Below the pieces are notes generated by a model. It made no database searches, was not told the origin of the DNA, and saw only the letters and a program-made list of their open reading frames with translations. Both the position numbers and the translations under genes were made by a program. From NCBI GenBank assembly GCA_022410635.1, contig JAJVDF010000019.1, positions 841,478 to 905,477 of the forward strand: a stretch of 64,000 bases of DNA, written 5' to 3'. Shown here piece after piece: positions 34,640 to 46,525 of this stretch (within the stretch, counting starts at the first letter, position 1; each line of letters starts with the position of its first letter). The stretch is from Tretioscincus oriximinensis. Its lineage: Eukaryota > Chordata > Lepidosauria > Squamata > Gymnophthalmidae.

Positions 34640-35265
34640 GTTTATGAAAAATATTGCAATTAAAAGCAAATAAGTCCAATTTAATCAATTATGAAGGAAA
34701 AAAATAAAGAACAAAAATGGTGGCTTTTCATACATCGACACAAATACCTTAAATAAATTTCATCTGCACACGGATACACTGAATTACATATGCAGTCTGT
34801 TTTCCTTGTTTCTCAATATTCTAGGGGGAAAATATGGTTTCAATACCTAGCTTAGAACAAGTGACCAATTCAGACAGGTAAAACAAAATGTGTTAAGTCT
34901 ATTTTTCAATGGCAGTGTTCTATTGTGAAGAATTGGACAGTTTCTACAAAACGTTTTACCATGATGCAGTATAATGCAAAAAATCTTTATAGATAATCAG
35001 TCATATTCAGTAGATCTATGTCAGCTTCATAAAGGATGATATTGTCTCACTTTGGCTAAGCATAATTAAGATAAAACATAATTTGTTTCAGTACAGATAA
35101 ATAGCAAACTATTGGTATTTCAACATACTGCCCAAGAAGTGGTTAAGGAGAAGATTATCAGGTTTGCAACCAAATGATTCCATACTAAAATTACTTCTCA
35201 ACTGTTTGGTGTACAAGAAATGCATGTTTCAGAATCTGTGGGTTAGTGCTTACAGAAAATGTTTT
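34640..35265. other. Sequence without recognisable gene
   Basis: AT-rich unique sequence with short frames only. Confidence 0.4.
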
Positions 35266-35269
35266 TCAT

Positions 35270-35455
35270 TTGTTGTTGCTGTTGTTCAACTCGTTGTGAC
35301 CCTGTCAACTAAAGCATGCCAAGGCTCTGTATTCCATTGGATCCTGAAGTCTCCACAAATTCATGTTCATTGTTTCTGTGACACTATCTGCCTCATTCCT
35401 GTCCCCTTCTTTTGTCTTCACTCCTTCCTAGCTTCAGGATCATCTTGTTATTATG
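35270..35455 (-). repeat. BovB-like RTE LINE fragment (minus)
   Basis: Reads 'ttgttgttgctgttgttcaa', 'cgttgtgaccctgtcaac', 'gcatgccaaggctctgtatt', 'tcatgttcattgtttctgtg' and 'cctgtccccttcttttgtct'. This follows, in order, the complement of the squamate BovB 3' region. It is diverged, so an old copy. Confidence 0.6.
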
Positions 35456-35620
35456 TCACTATTTAAGCTTCAGTATCAGTATTTGACATTCTATTGCATA
35501 ATCAAGATTAATTTCCTTTTGTCTTGACTGATTTGATCTCTTTTCAATTCAAGAAACTCTCAAAAGTTTTCACTAGCATCATGAATAAAAAATGTTAATT
35601 TTTTCATGCTCAAATAAAGT

Positions 35621-35829
35621 AGACTGACCAGATGACCCCTTTTGGGGGGGTTGAAAATCCATTTTTGGGGTGCCCCCCATTTTTTTCTGAGGAAAAAACA
35701 AACAAAAACAAAATATTTTTCAAAAAAAAAACTTTTTTTGAAAAATAATTCCTCAGAAAAAAACTGGGAGGCACCACAAAACCGGGTTTTCAACCCCCCC
35801 CCCCAAAAAAGGGGTCATCTGGTCAGCCT
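35621..35829. mobile_element. FB1 fold-back element, copy D, with perfect 8-bp TSD
   Basis: A 209-bp palindromic element starting AGACTGACCAGATGACCCC and ending GGGGTCATCTGGTCAGCCT. It is flanked by AATAAAGT at 35613-35620 and an identical AATAAAGT at 35830-35837. The 8-bp duplication places the family with hAT-type DNA transposons. Arms are about 90 bp and the centre is an A/T homopolymer loop. It has no coding capacity. Confidence 0.9.
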
Positions 35830-35839
35830 AATAAAGTGC

Positions 35840-37675
35840 TCTTTTGGTTCAACTTTCAAAGCTGCACTAAGTTTTTCTTAATATTTCCCTTCCTTAAAAG
35901 TTACAGAATAGAAACAACATGTGGCCAGCAATATATATAATGCATGGGTATTTGTCCCCATCCTGTACGTGTATGGCAGGAAATCTGCCCACCTGATTAG
36001 TTGAACCCAAGGCCCACATGTGAGGCCTTTGGTTATTTCAAAGCAACAGTGATAATGGTGAGCAGTTCAGCAGGCAAGTGATGAGGAGTTGAGGAGGCTG
36101 ATAGCTCAGTTGAGCGCTTCGCTTGCGCCCAACTGAGCAGTGGGGTGCTTGTGGTGGAACAGATGATGAGTGAGTGGCTGTGGTTGGCCAGGGACTGGGG
36201 GAGGGGAGGCTAGGGGCACAGCCTTATTTCTGGCAGCAAGGTCAGGTTTATTCCACTAGTACATAGTATAAATAAGAACTTTGCCTTCCAATGGTCTCTC
36301 TCTCAGTAAATCTGGGATAATCAAATATTTGTGCCCTGTAGAACATTTCTGCTGTTCCAGTTCATTAAATGTTTGCTGATTTGCACTTTATACTTTCCAC
36401 TTGCCAAAATTTCAATTTCCCTAGTTGAACATATATTCCTACCTTATCAATGTATTCAAATTTATTACCCTGAGATTGAAGTACATACAGTACATAACTA
36501 CATAAACTCACTTACATTTTCTGCTTTCCTACAGAAAATCCACACATAGGATTACATAATTCAAGATTTACAAAAAGCAATGAATTTCAGGAGACAGTAG
36601 CATGCTCTAGTTCATGGGAAGACAAAATGTTAGATTTTGACTGAACAGCAACCAAGAGCAACAAATCTTGAAAAGACCATTCATTGAATACAGGTTCACA
36701 TGGTGAGATGCTGGTTTGGATCATTCCGAATGGAGGAGATTCCCATCTGTTCAAAGATTATTCTTTTAATTAATTAAGCATTAAGAAATATAAGCACTTG
36801 AACTATATTATTATATACTAACAGATGTATCAAACAGTATAGCTGTAAATCTAATTGTTAACCTGTTGACTACAGTGCAAATTGTCAGCAGTTCCATCTT
36901 CCAGAGAATGACTGTTTTAAAACACAATAAATGTCACATACGGTCTAATTAAACTTTATGATTAAAAAACAGACAAGATTTTACACAATTCCCCCCCCCC
37001 CCAATTAATTAGATTTGACAGCAAAGTAACAGCAAAAAGTTATTAGATGTTTCATAGACCATTATTTTGTATTAAAATGTATGAATATTTTAAATGTATA
37101 TGTATTTTAAAATGTCACATTTGTGACAAGAACTGCATTTTAAGTTATTATGGTGCTTCATGGTCCAAAGAGCCCTAACCCTAACCCCAGACCTAGATGC
37201 AATTAAGATGCTATTTTCACAGTTGTCTCTCTTACCTGAGTTAATATCAAAAATTTCTGACCATACATTCCTTTGTCATGTCTATCTGATATTAATGTAA
37301 AAGATGTAGTATGAAAGATGAAGTTACCCAAGTAACCTTGGTTAACTTCAATAATAAATATGGGCCACTTAGATACTTCTCCCGAATCTCTTTCCGATGT
37401 AACCCCAGAAGAAGATATGATAAACTAGTACCATATCCTTGCTATGAAAGCTCCCTGTTTTGATGACAGCAGAGTGTTTTCTTTTAATCACGTTGGGGGA
37501 TAATAATAGTTTCCTTTAATTCAGGATGACTATCAACATTGACTGAAGCTCTCAATTCTTCCAAGGTTACCTTGGAAATGTCATATGCAATAGTGGTATT
37601 CCCAATGAGGGACTATGTTATTTGTTTACTGTGTGAAATGTGCTGACAATATCAAATTTCCTGTAACAGTGATGA
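35840..37675. other. Sequence without recognisable gene
   Basis: Mostly unique. It contains a strong hairpin at 36104-36138, a short poly-C run near 36992, and two and a half CCCTAA units at 37173-37188, too few to call interstitial telomere repeat. Confidence 0.4.
36104..36138. repeat. 35-nt near-perfect hairpin
   Basis: GCTCAGTTGAGCGC is followed by a short loop and GCGCCCAACTGAGC: a 14-bp stem with one mismatch. 'tagctcagttg' resembles a tRNA A box, but there is no B box and no cloverleaf. Confidence 0.6.
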
Positions 37676-37879
37676 TACAGATGAAACCTCTTTATAACAA
37701 ATGCTATTATAATAAAATTTGCAATGTAACAAATTAATGAGAATGTCCTGAAAGAATACTATTAAGAGTAATGTAAAATTGTCTTCACTGTAACAAACTC
37801 AATGTAGCAAATGTTTCAGTATAACAAACTGATTTCTGGGCCTGTCTATTCTCCGCAAGACCTTGTCTATTCTCTGCAT

Positions 37880-38190
37880 GAATGGCTCAGTTGCTTCGGA
37901 GATGGTCTCTCAGCTGGGAGATTGGGTTTCGAAACCATGTGTCGGACGTGGGGAGGGGGGGTAAGCACCTTCCACTAGCCTGTAGCTCTAGCCAAACCAG
38001 CAATTTGAAAGCAAAAATTGCAAGAACTGCAACTGACTGCAAGTAGATACACGAGAACCACCACAGCCCGGTGAGGAAGATAAAATGGAAGCCTTCTGGT
38101 GAAATATATCCTTGTAAGCTGCTTTGAGTTCCTTCAGGGGACAAAAGCGGGGTATAAAAACCGAGTTCTTCATCTTCGTCTTCTTGTTAT
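37880..38190 (+). repeat. S1 tRNA-derived SINE (plus)
   Basis: Head 'atggctcagttgcttcgg' (A box), 'gggtttcgaaacc' (B box), body 'tagcctgtagctctagcc' and 'cttgtaagctgctttgagtt', tail 'ttcttcatcttcgtcttc'. Just upstream, 'cctgtctattctccgcaaga' and 'ccttgtctattctctgcatg' form a short tandem duplication. Confidence 0.88.
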
Positions 38191-38395
38191 AATGAACTGA
38201 AATGCATGAGGGACGGGCAGGATTAAATTCTCAGAATCCAAAGGATGATTGGGACAATGATTTGATCCTATGTAAAAGTAAATACATTTACTTTGGCAAG
38301 ATGGAAGGTGCCAAGGGAAAGCAGTTTGCAAGAAAAGGGGGCAAGTCATTTTTGCAATGTTTTTTGACATTTAGAAGTGTGTTAAAATTGAAAGA

Positions 38396-38552
38396 ATTTA
38401 GGTTGTCCCTAATGAGTCTTATTCTGGGCTCAGAACAGGAGCCTGGCATTCACATGCTAGTGTAAAGCCAAATGGGGCCTGCCATAAATCTATATTGACA
38501 TGTGGATGGCCAAGCTCTGTCCATAATAGGGCTCAGTGGGGACAGATTTAAA
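38396..38552. mobile_element. MITE-P family element
   Basis: Left end 'gtccctaatgagtcttattc'; right end 'cataatagggctcagtgggg', its complement. The centre has 'ggcctgccataaatctat' and 'catgtggatggccaagctct'. It is nested in the pogo-like element. Confidence 0.6.
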
Positions 38553-38689
38553 ATAATTTTTGCAATGATTTCTGGCTTTTAAAAGTGTGTTGCTGTTTTT
38601 GCATTTATTTTAGTATAACAAAGTTTCATTATAATATACACATTTTTCTGGTCCCTTGGAGTTATAAAGAGGTTTCCTCCCTGTAATTC

Positions 38690-39280
38690 CTTTATTTACT
38701 CTCAGGGCCACCGAGAAAACCACCCAAGTGTACAAAAAAGAGCAAAGGGAACTGAGCAGATACCTAGCTTGACTATGTCTCTATTTCAAAACCAAGGTCC
38801 TTTTCATAGACATTAAAGTGACCAAGTTCGCTCCCCTCTCCCATTGAAGTATTTGGGAAGAGTCATTAATACTTTGGAGACCCTACTATCATCTATTAAA
38901 GACAATGTGTGAGGAACAGCACTCAGGCCTTTACATATTGATGGGTGGGAAGGTTTGACTAATTGTTGTAGTCAGCTGTGTATGTTCAGGTCAGCTTTAT
39001 ATAGGGCCAGAAGTTTCTTGTATTGCCTCACTCGATAGTAAAGGAATCATGGAGGAAGAGGGTACTGTTAAGATATTTGGCTTCTTGATAGGTTAGGCTT
39101 GATTTTCCAGAAGAAACTTCATTAACAGAAATAAGATCCAATATAACTCCAGAAGTTATATGTTAACTTTGGGAATAACTAAAAGACTAAAGCATGGAGA
39201 AATTGAAAGTAAAGGGTTATATAGAATATGTAGAGCTCTGCCCTGCATAGACTAGCAGACTAAAAGACGTACAGTTTGCC
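38690..39280. other. Sequence without recognisable gene
   Basis: Unique sequence with short frames only. Confidence 0.4.
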
Positions 39281-39288
39281 ACTAAAGG

Positions 39289-39908
39289 TAGGGTTGCCAT
39301 ATCTTGGCATCCCCAAACCGGGACGTGGGTGGGGTGGGTGCGTGCACGCACGTGCGCGCACACATGAACAGGCGTGCGTGCGCGCGCGCATGCGCACACA
39401 TAGACGCTTGTAGAGAGACTGGCAGAACCTCTCTTCTCTCACTACAAGCGTCTGTGTGCACGCGCACGCACGCGCGTGCGCACACAGCTGCTCCTTTGCT
39501 AGAGGCTGGGTTTCGTCCTGCTCTGAGGCAAGCGCGCCAACTCCAGCGGAGCAAAAACGCTTGAGTTTGTGACAGGAGAACAGAGCTATTCTCCTGTCAG
39601 AAACCCAGGCGTTTTTGCTCCGCTGGGGCTGGCGCGCTTGCCTCAGAGCAGGGCGAAACCCCGCCTCCAGCCAAGGAGCAGCTACAGCGCGCTCCGAGGG
39701 TCCTCCCAGGACCCCGGAAAGCATTGCGCGCGCTGCAGCCGTCAGCTCTGATGGCTGCTTTTCCTTTAAAATCCCGCCTTTTTACATTCCCTGATGCTGC
39801 ATCGGGGAATGTCAAAAGCCGGGATTTTACCTTAAAACCCGGAGGGGACTATATTTTAGTCCCCAAAACCGGGTTTGTCCCGGTTTACCGGGACGTATGG
39901 CAACCCTA
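39289..39908. mobile_element. Double fold-back hAT element, copy 2, with 8-bp TSD
   Basis: Terminal repeats are TAGGGTTGCCATATC on the left and ACGTATGGCAACCCTA on the right. The flanks are ACTAAAGG (39281-39288) and ACTGAAGG (39909-39916), an 8-bp duplication with one mismatch, which places the family in hAT. It lies opposite to copy 1 (29569-30179). It has the same two palindromes: about 39370-39480 (GT/CG alternating) and 39486-39683 (arms from AGCTGCTCC to GGAGCAGCT, apex at 'gacaggagaa'). The overlapping frames here are products of the symmetry, not genes. Confidence 0.9.
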
Positions 39909-39919
39909 ACTGAAGGGGG

Positions 39920-42900
39920 AACTGGCAGGCAAGCTATTTGAAAGCGTGAAAGTGAAAAGGGTAAAAGTAAACGACAGAGAATATACTAACAGGTATGGTG
40001 GCAGCAGCAGCTTACAACATCTTTTGATCTTTCCTTCATAACAACCACTTTGTGAAACAGGTGGAGTTGAGGGAGCTCCAAAGAACTGTGACTAGACTAA
40101 GGTTAACCAGCTGGCTTTATGTAGGAGTGCAGAATTGAACTAGGAGTATCAGATAAAAGCTTGAATATTCTACCAACAGGGTTAGAGTTTCATACAAGGT
40201 CTACTGATAAAATTAATCCATGCCTAGCTCATACAATAACTTTCTTAAACAAGAAAGCTTCTCTGACTTTATAGGCAAGATATTTGAAATGATTCATTGT
40301 GGTGGTGTGCAACATGCTAGATAAGAGCCCCACAACTGCTCATACATATTACAGAAACTAATTTTTGCTGACCACTTTTTTGATGAAGAAATTTCTTTGA
40401 AAACAATAAAACAAGAAAAGATCAAATTCCATTCAACCATGAAGAAATAAGGGAAATGGCTAAATCAGAATGAGTTGATGCCTGGGGAAATTATAAGCTT
40501 TAATGTTTCATGCGCAAGATACTAGAAATAGGTTTCTGCCTAGCTCAAGGAGAAAATTACAATAAGACCAACCTCTAATCCCCATTTATAAGTAATCAAG
40601 AGAAGATAAATGCCAGCTATGAGACAAGCTATGAAGCATAACCTTCAAAGTAGAAACATTGTCCACCTCCTACTAAGACTCAGTTTAAATCAGACTTTCT
40701 GAAGCTTGCAAAATCAAGTCTGAAAGCAACTGCTTATATTTGAATGTTTTTAAATTACATTTGGAAACCCATTTTTTGCTTGCAAGGAGCAGAGCAATGT
40801 TGGTGTTTATTGCTTAGTGGGAGAGAAATATGCAATATTTCCAGAAAAAAATAGGGTGATAACAGAAGTTTATGGCAAATCAATGTTATCTTCTCCACAT
40901 AAGAACCCCATCTTCACAGGATTATATAATGAATTATATATTTTTTTTAAATCTGAAAAATGTATTCTTCTTTCCTCTTGACCAAATTAAGTAAATAGCT
41001 CATTGTGCTTTTTGTTAAAACCTGTTTAGAAATACTGAATCAAATTATGAATGACAAAGAGAAGAGCAAAATTGTGATCATGTGGTATCGATATAGCGTA
41101 TGTATGTACAATGTTAAAAATGCTATAACCCTTCAGCTTAAAAAGAGTTCATTAACAAGAAACAGGATAAAGGTATATGAAACTATTAAAGCCCTTGAAA
41201 GCACTAACAGGGAACAGCTGTTCAGTAGTTTTCAGCAAACAGAAGAGCACCTGATGGAATTAATAAGTAAACAAAATGAGAATGCTTTTGTGAAATGAAA
41301 TATAGGCTGAGCCTCTATATCATCCAGTGGAAACATATGGGCCAGGTGCTTAAAACAGAGCATCTTCCCCACAGCCCTGTTGGGTTCATGTAAGGTATGT
41401 GTCCATTTTCTATGACACAAGCTGTTGAAAGGCACTGTGATCATGGTCCCCACCCTCCATGGTCCCCAATTCCTTGAGAAGGAAGTTGGATTTTATAAAG
41501 CACAGCTGATGTTGCTGAGTACAAGACTCCCCATCTCAAACAGCCCACAGATGTATCTTCTGAGGTATATGGAAATATGGACACAATGTGCCTTTTAAAA
41601 TGAGCAATAGCAACAAACTGCAATATCATATAGACTCATCTTCACTTGTGTCTACTGAACACATCAGGACTAGCTTCTAATCTAATGTGCAAAGAATTAT
41701 TCCATTAAGGGAAGATATGTACAAATCCTGGGAAAAGGAAAATCCTAGGAAAAGTATTTTGAATTTGGACATTACATACTTCAGTAAACTTTTAATAAGG
41801 TTCCCAGGAAATTCTTGCAAGCTAGTAAAGTATCTTAGACACTAATGTTAATGCTGGATGCGTTTTAGCTTGTTGATAGACTATACCTGAAGAATGTATA
41901 TCACGGCTCCTTGTTAGCTTTGGGAGTAGTGACAACCATGTACTGCAAGTTGTCTTTTAAGTCTAGTGGTTTTAATATATTTTCCAATGGCTTTAAAAAG
42001 GAGTGCAAAGAATGTTAATCAGAGTTGCAGAATTGGAAGAATAACTTATACCTTACAGAACAGATGCAAGATACAACATGGGTTTCAGAGGATAGAGGGG
42101 GAGATAAAACACAATATGCTTCAGTAAAGACAGATGCTGATTTTGACTTAGGATTGGGGGGGAGAGCAGCACTGAGAAAATCAGTGTTTTAGGAAAATAC
42201 AAATAGTAGCCTGATCCATTGATTCAAATCATGGGAATGCAAGGGCAGAATCAGCTCTGATACAGTTCAGCTGTCAATACTGTGGCATTGTTTCCATGGT
42301 CACATGCCTTATGGCCTGCCAAGACTAGCATTGTGGTCTTTTTGATGGTGCACAAACACATCCCATGATAGTACCAAATGGTTTTCTAGGGTGTCTATTT
42401 CATACCTACTGTGTTCTGGATCAGGGTTATTAGTTGAAAGGCCCTGTACAGAAAGGCTCTTTATTTCCTCTGGTGATCTAGATACGGACATAACTCCAAT
42501 CTGCCAGATCTCAGTTCTTTTAAGAAGCTACGTTCCATTTAAAACAGATTTCATTACATACTGTATGCATCCAGGGAAGGATGAGCATTGGTAAATAAAG
42601 AGGCTTTATACAAGGCATGACGAGGAAATGCTGAAGCTGGCTATATTTAATTTGGAGAGCAGTTAGAGATTGTAAGTAATTAAGAATAATACAGGCTATT
42701 GCAATGAAGAAGGGATAATTTTCTATTAGGACTATTTGATGTGGCAGAATCAGTTTAACAAGTGGAACAGATTACTCCAGAAGGTCTTGGATAGCATTCT
42801 CACAGCTTCCTTATATGCTAGGAACTGGTAATGTTATGCTGGGACACATAGTATGCATTTTTGCCTGGCATCTCCTGACCTTCCGGGTCTTAAGGCTGCA

Positions 42901-43060
42901 GAACCAAAGTTTCATAGATGTGATATTTCTGCCAGGTGTGATTAAGGCCTGATTTGCATTTATAAGATTTAATCTATTTTCATGGAATTAAGTTAGTTTT
43001 TGAGCCTATGCAAACAGGGACGATGACTAATCACATTAACTCACTTCTACTAAAGTAGAT
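39920..43060. other. Sequence without firm gene; one unknown ORF
   Basis: Mostly unique. The plus-strand frame 41005-41298 (97 codons) ends in a Glu/Gln/Lys-rich, probably helical segment (ALESTNREQLFSSFQQTEEH). I do not recognise it, it has no visible promoter or splice context, and frames of this size arise by chance. About 42600-42815 may be a very old CR1/L3-type fragment ('acaagtggaacagattactc'). Confidence 0.35.
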
Positions 43061-43062
43061 TG

Positions 43063-43461
43063 TGGTCCCTTCCACACTATAAGGTAAAAAACGAAATGGG
43101 GTTTACACCCGGCATAACCCGGATCCCTTTCTGATCATATTATCTCAAAAATCCATACGGAGCGGAAGAGAACAGATGCACAGAGGGGGAGTTGACACTT
43201 ACATAGCCAGCTCTGATTTTGCATTCTGATTGGTGACTTCTCACAGTATTGCAAACTCCGTGACAATATGCCAGACACCAGGCAACTTACAATTAGATGT
43301 ATTTCGTACTGATGTCAGAAAATATCTGCAACCATATGCAAAAAAAGAGCTTTTCCCCCGATAGGTCCTGGGAGGACAGCAGAGGCTCAATTGTCCTATA
43401 TGGCAGAGACATTATGATGATCCTACCAACCCAGTAGGAGAATCTTGTGGAAGCACCCTAA
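43063..43461. mobile_element. MITE-C family element (uninterrupted copy)
   Basis: Starts 'gtcccttccacactataagg' and ends 'gaatcttgtggaagcaccct'. Internal landmarks 'cgaaatggggtttacacccg', 'cataacccgg' and 'gatgatcctaccaaccca' are shared with 25791-26398 and 27976-28858. It is the best copy for defining the family, about 400 bp, with imperfect CTTCCACA ends. It is non-coding. Confidence 0.7.
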
Positions 43462-43464
43462 ATC

Positions 43465-44165
43465 AGGTCTAAAGACAAATCAGGTCTAAGAGACAGGCAA
43501 GAAACTGCCACAACTTTTTTCTGACCATTTAATCAGGTCAGGCATAAAATGGCATCGGGAAATCACTCTCACAATCATTGTTCTTCCAATCAGTGATAAC
43601 AGGGTTGGGAAAGGACAGTTATTTATTCAACTGAAAATTTATCTAGGGTCTGTCTCCTGATCTATGGGACTGGCTGTGGTTGGCCTGAAAACGTGTGCTT
43701 CTTTTAGACATTGTGTACAGCTCGAAATGTTCCTTTAGCTTTGGTTCCCCACTCCCCCCCACTCCCCCCCCCCATTGTATAAGAGAAAAAAGAAAATATC
43801 TAGAAAAAAAATGAATGAGGTTCATTCAAGATTGAAGAAAGTTTGAGTAATACAGGCTGTTGCAAGGAAAAAGGGAAATGTAAATAAATAAAATAAAAGT
43901 AGATGTATGGCCAGGACCTCTATTTGTGTTTTAAAAGTTTGAATGGCCTCCTATGAGGAATTCCTATAGCAATGGCTAGTCAGTTCTTTAAGGATCTGGT
44001 GGTGAAGTTTCAGCATATGGCTAACAACTCTGTGATGACATTCTTTAATTCAAGAGAGATACTAGGGGTTAAACATTGTCACTTTGCAGATGCTCTATCA
44101 CTTCAAAGGTGAAATGAATCTGGATTAAAATTTAGGTGACTACGGAAGGTGTTCTTAATAACAAT

Positions 44166-44218
<53 letters not shown>

Positions 44219-45230
44219 AAATGTTTATTTATAATGCCCCTTCCACCAAAGGGATATGCAAACAATATGTATATCAACATTGTAATTTTAATAACTAAAG
44301 TACTTGGGTGAATTGTAAAAATGGTTTCGTACTATCAGTGATTGGTGGACTTATATGAGCTATCTTGATATAAGACTTTTTTGTTCATCGAAGCTGCAGT
44401 AAGTAAAATGTGTTAAGAATATGAAGGCAGTCAATTATGCTCTTAGAAGCTTTGAAGTTCTGAAATGCCGAATTTCTGATTAGTTACAGCCTACCGCTTC
44501 TTAAAGCCTGGAAACAGTAAATAAACAAGTATGGGATCCATAATCATTTGCAGGGGTTGAAGACAACGGAACAGATGGTTGAAGAACCTTTGCTTCCCGC
44601 ATCAGGATCAAATCACCCCTACGCACAATTCTTTGTTCTTCACTACCTTTCAAAACTGACATAATTCAAAGAGCAAGGCAGAAGATCTCTGGATTCTTGG
44701 CTCTTCTCTTTATTATAGCCCAGAAAAAACCCTCTAACTGTTCTCCTGGCATAGATATGCCCTTTAAGCCAATTTAAAACAGCATTTTTGAAGTAGAATA
44801 AAAGCAAACATATTTCTATTTTAGCTTGCACTTCCTTCTCTGTAAGATATGAGCAGTTTCACCAGTCAACCGTTTAATCTTAAGATTGCATTTCATGGTT
44901 AAGTTGGAAAGCAAACCATATTCATGCTGTTAGAGGAAAGCTCTAGTTCTTTTCCTTATATCCATCTTCTTCTGTGGAACAGATATAACTGAAGAGAGAG
45001 ATTTTCTTCTGTGTTATACAGTTGCTGGAATTTGTGGACTCACAATGTGTAGGCAGAATTTTTTAACGTATTACCTTTTGCGAAGTGCCTATTAACAGCT
45101 GACCTGCTTTTTATAGCACTATTTGTTACTTGGGGATTGACTATGAAGATGTCTTTTACATGTGCGCTATGCAGAAAAGGGTTTTAGATATGTATTGCAT
45201 ATCTTCTAAGTTTGCCTTGAACATAAAACA
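43465..45230. other. Sequence without recognisable gene
   Basis: Unique AT-rich sequence. Poly-C runs lie near 43752-43775 and a trinucleotide microsatellite at 44163-44217. Confidence 0.4.
44163..44217. repeat. (ATC)n microsatellite
   Basis: About 17 perfect ATC units. Confidence 0.95.
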
Positions 45231-45234
45231 AACC

Positions 45235-45605
45235 CTAGTAAATCAGTCCAGAGCCCTTTTTGTCAAGCATTCCATCTCACACAGTGGCCCACTGTATGCT
45301 TTCAAGCATAGGAAAACAAAACCTTCACATATTCTTATTTCCCTGCAAATGGATTTTCAGGAATATTGCCTGTTGCTCCATCCAGAAGGCAGTATCTAGA
45401 TATCCATCCTAATAGCTGTTGGTACACTTGATTTCCATTAATTAGTCTAATCCTGTCTTAAAGCTATCCAGGCTTTAGGTGTGATAAAGGATTTTTTAAA
45501 AATTCACTTTATCCATCCATGATTTTATACTCTTTAATGCCATCTCTTCAATGCCATCTTTTAAGACTGAAGAGAACTAGGCATTGCAGCTTTGATTAAA
45601 CCACA
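45235..45605 (-). repeat. CR1 LINE 3' part (minus), degraded
   Basis: Reads 'cacacagtggcccactgta', 'tgcaaatggattttcaggaa', 'tattgcctgttgctccatcc', 'ctgtcttaaagctatccagg', then 'agactgaagagaactaggca'. These match the order of the reversed CR1 at 28133-28777, with a gap in the middle. Confidence 0.7.
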
Positions 45606-45714
45606 AACAGCTGTGCATCAATTTATTAATCATCTGATAATGGATTATCATCATCATATATGGATTATTAGATGAACAAGTAGAGAAGCCCACAAATGTG
45701 GGCTTGTGTTTGAC

Positions 45715-45912
45715 TACCATCCATCCACTCTCTCCACTTACTCCTTCCACCCCTCCTTCCATCTCTTTTTCTATCCACCTATGCTCTCCTCATCTTCCAC
45801 TCCCCATCCACTCCTCTACGCATTCCCTCTATCCCTCCCCCCACAACTCCATCAACACTCTCCATTCTCCACTCCTCCCAATCAATCCACCCACCCACCC
45901 CTCCAACCTGAG
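45715..45912. repeat. Pyrimidine-rich low-complexity tract
   Basis: The plus strand is almost wholly C/T with interspersed A ('ccatccactc', 'ctccttccac' variants), about 200 bp. It continues after the SINE at 46222-46262 ('ctccctccatccttttcccc'), so the SINE is inserted in it or next to it. Confidence 0.8.
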
Positions 45913-45916
45913 CTGA

Positions 45917-46222
45917 CAGGCGCGGATAGCTCAGTTGCTTAGGAGACAGTCTCTCAGCTGGGAGATCAGGTTTGAAAGCCCTGTGTTAGACATGGGGAGG
46001 GGTGAGCACCGTCCACTAGCCTGTAGCTCTAGCTAACCCAGCTATTCGAAAGCAAGCATTGCAGGAAATTGCAACAGACGGCAAGTAGATAAATGAGAAA
46101 CAACCTAACCTGGTGGAGAAGAGAGAATGGAGAATGGGCGAAATATATCCTTGTAAGCCACTTTGAGTCCCTTTGAAAGGTGAGAAAAGCGGGGTATAAG
46201 AACCCAGTTCTTCTTTTTCTTC
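45917..46222 (+). repeat. S1 tRNA-derived SINE (plus)
   Basis: Head 'gatagctcagttgcttagg' (A box), B box-like 'gtttgaaagccc', body 'actagcctgtagctctagct', 'tatatccttgtaagccactt' and 'gagaaaagcggggtataaga', with a CTT-rich tail. The layout is tRNA head, unique body and L2-like 3' end. Confidence 0.9.
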
Positions 46223-46525
46223 TTCTTCTCCCTCCATCCTTTTCCCCATCCCCCCACCCACTCCATACACCACTCTAATCCCAATCTGTTCTGCAATATT
46301 TAGTGGAATTATAACAAGGATGATTGTTATAGACTGCCTAGCAACCTGTCACAGTTTGGGTTGTATCCAGACAATATTTTTAGAAGCCTTAAAAACATCA
46401 TAATGGTTTATTTGTCAAATGCATTTGCTATCGGGGCAGCAATTTAAGAGCCTATTGTACTGTTTTTTCTTTTATCTCTAAAGAAGTCTGAGAGTGCTAC
46501 TTTTCCAAAGGCCGCGCCATGTAGA

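Larger units (their letters stand above)
37678..38683. mobile_element. pogo/Tigger-like non-autonomous element carrying two nested insertions
   Basis: Both ends carry inverted GAAACCTCTTTATAAC. The left begins TA-CAG and the right ends CTG-TA (the TA dinucleotides at 37676-37677 and 38684-38685). CAG..CTG ends, a TA target and 'ataacgaa'-like subterminal repeats ('gtaacaaa', 'tataacaaa' several times) are typical of pogo/Tigger elements. There is no transposase frame. An S1 SINE (37880-38190) and a MITE-P copy (38396-38552) lie inside, so the element itself was about 540 bp. Confidence 0.75.

Noticed and set aside
36095..36160. Possible tRNA gene ('tagctcagttg')
   Set aside because: It is one arm of a simple hairpin, with no B box and no cloverleaf. 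The similar S1 heads are SINE promoters, not tRNA genes.
37173..37188. CCCTAACCCTAACCCC as interstitial telomere repeat
   Set aside because: Only about two and a half units; easily chance.
45715..45905. CRISPR-like array or satellite in the CCATCC-rich tract
   Set aside because: No regular repeat-spacer period; just pyrimidine-rich low complexity in a vertebrate genome.
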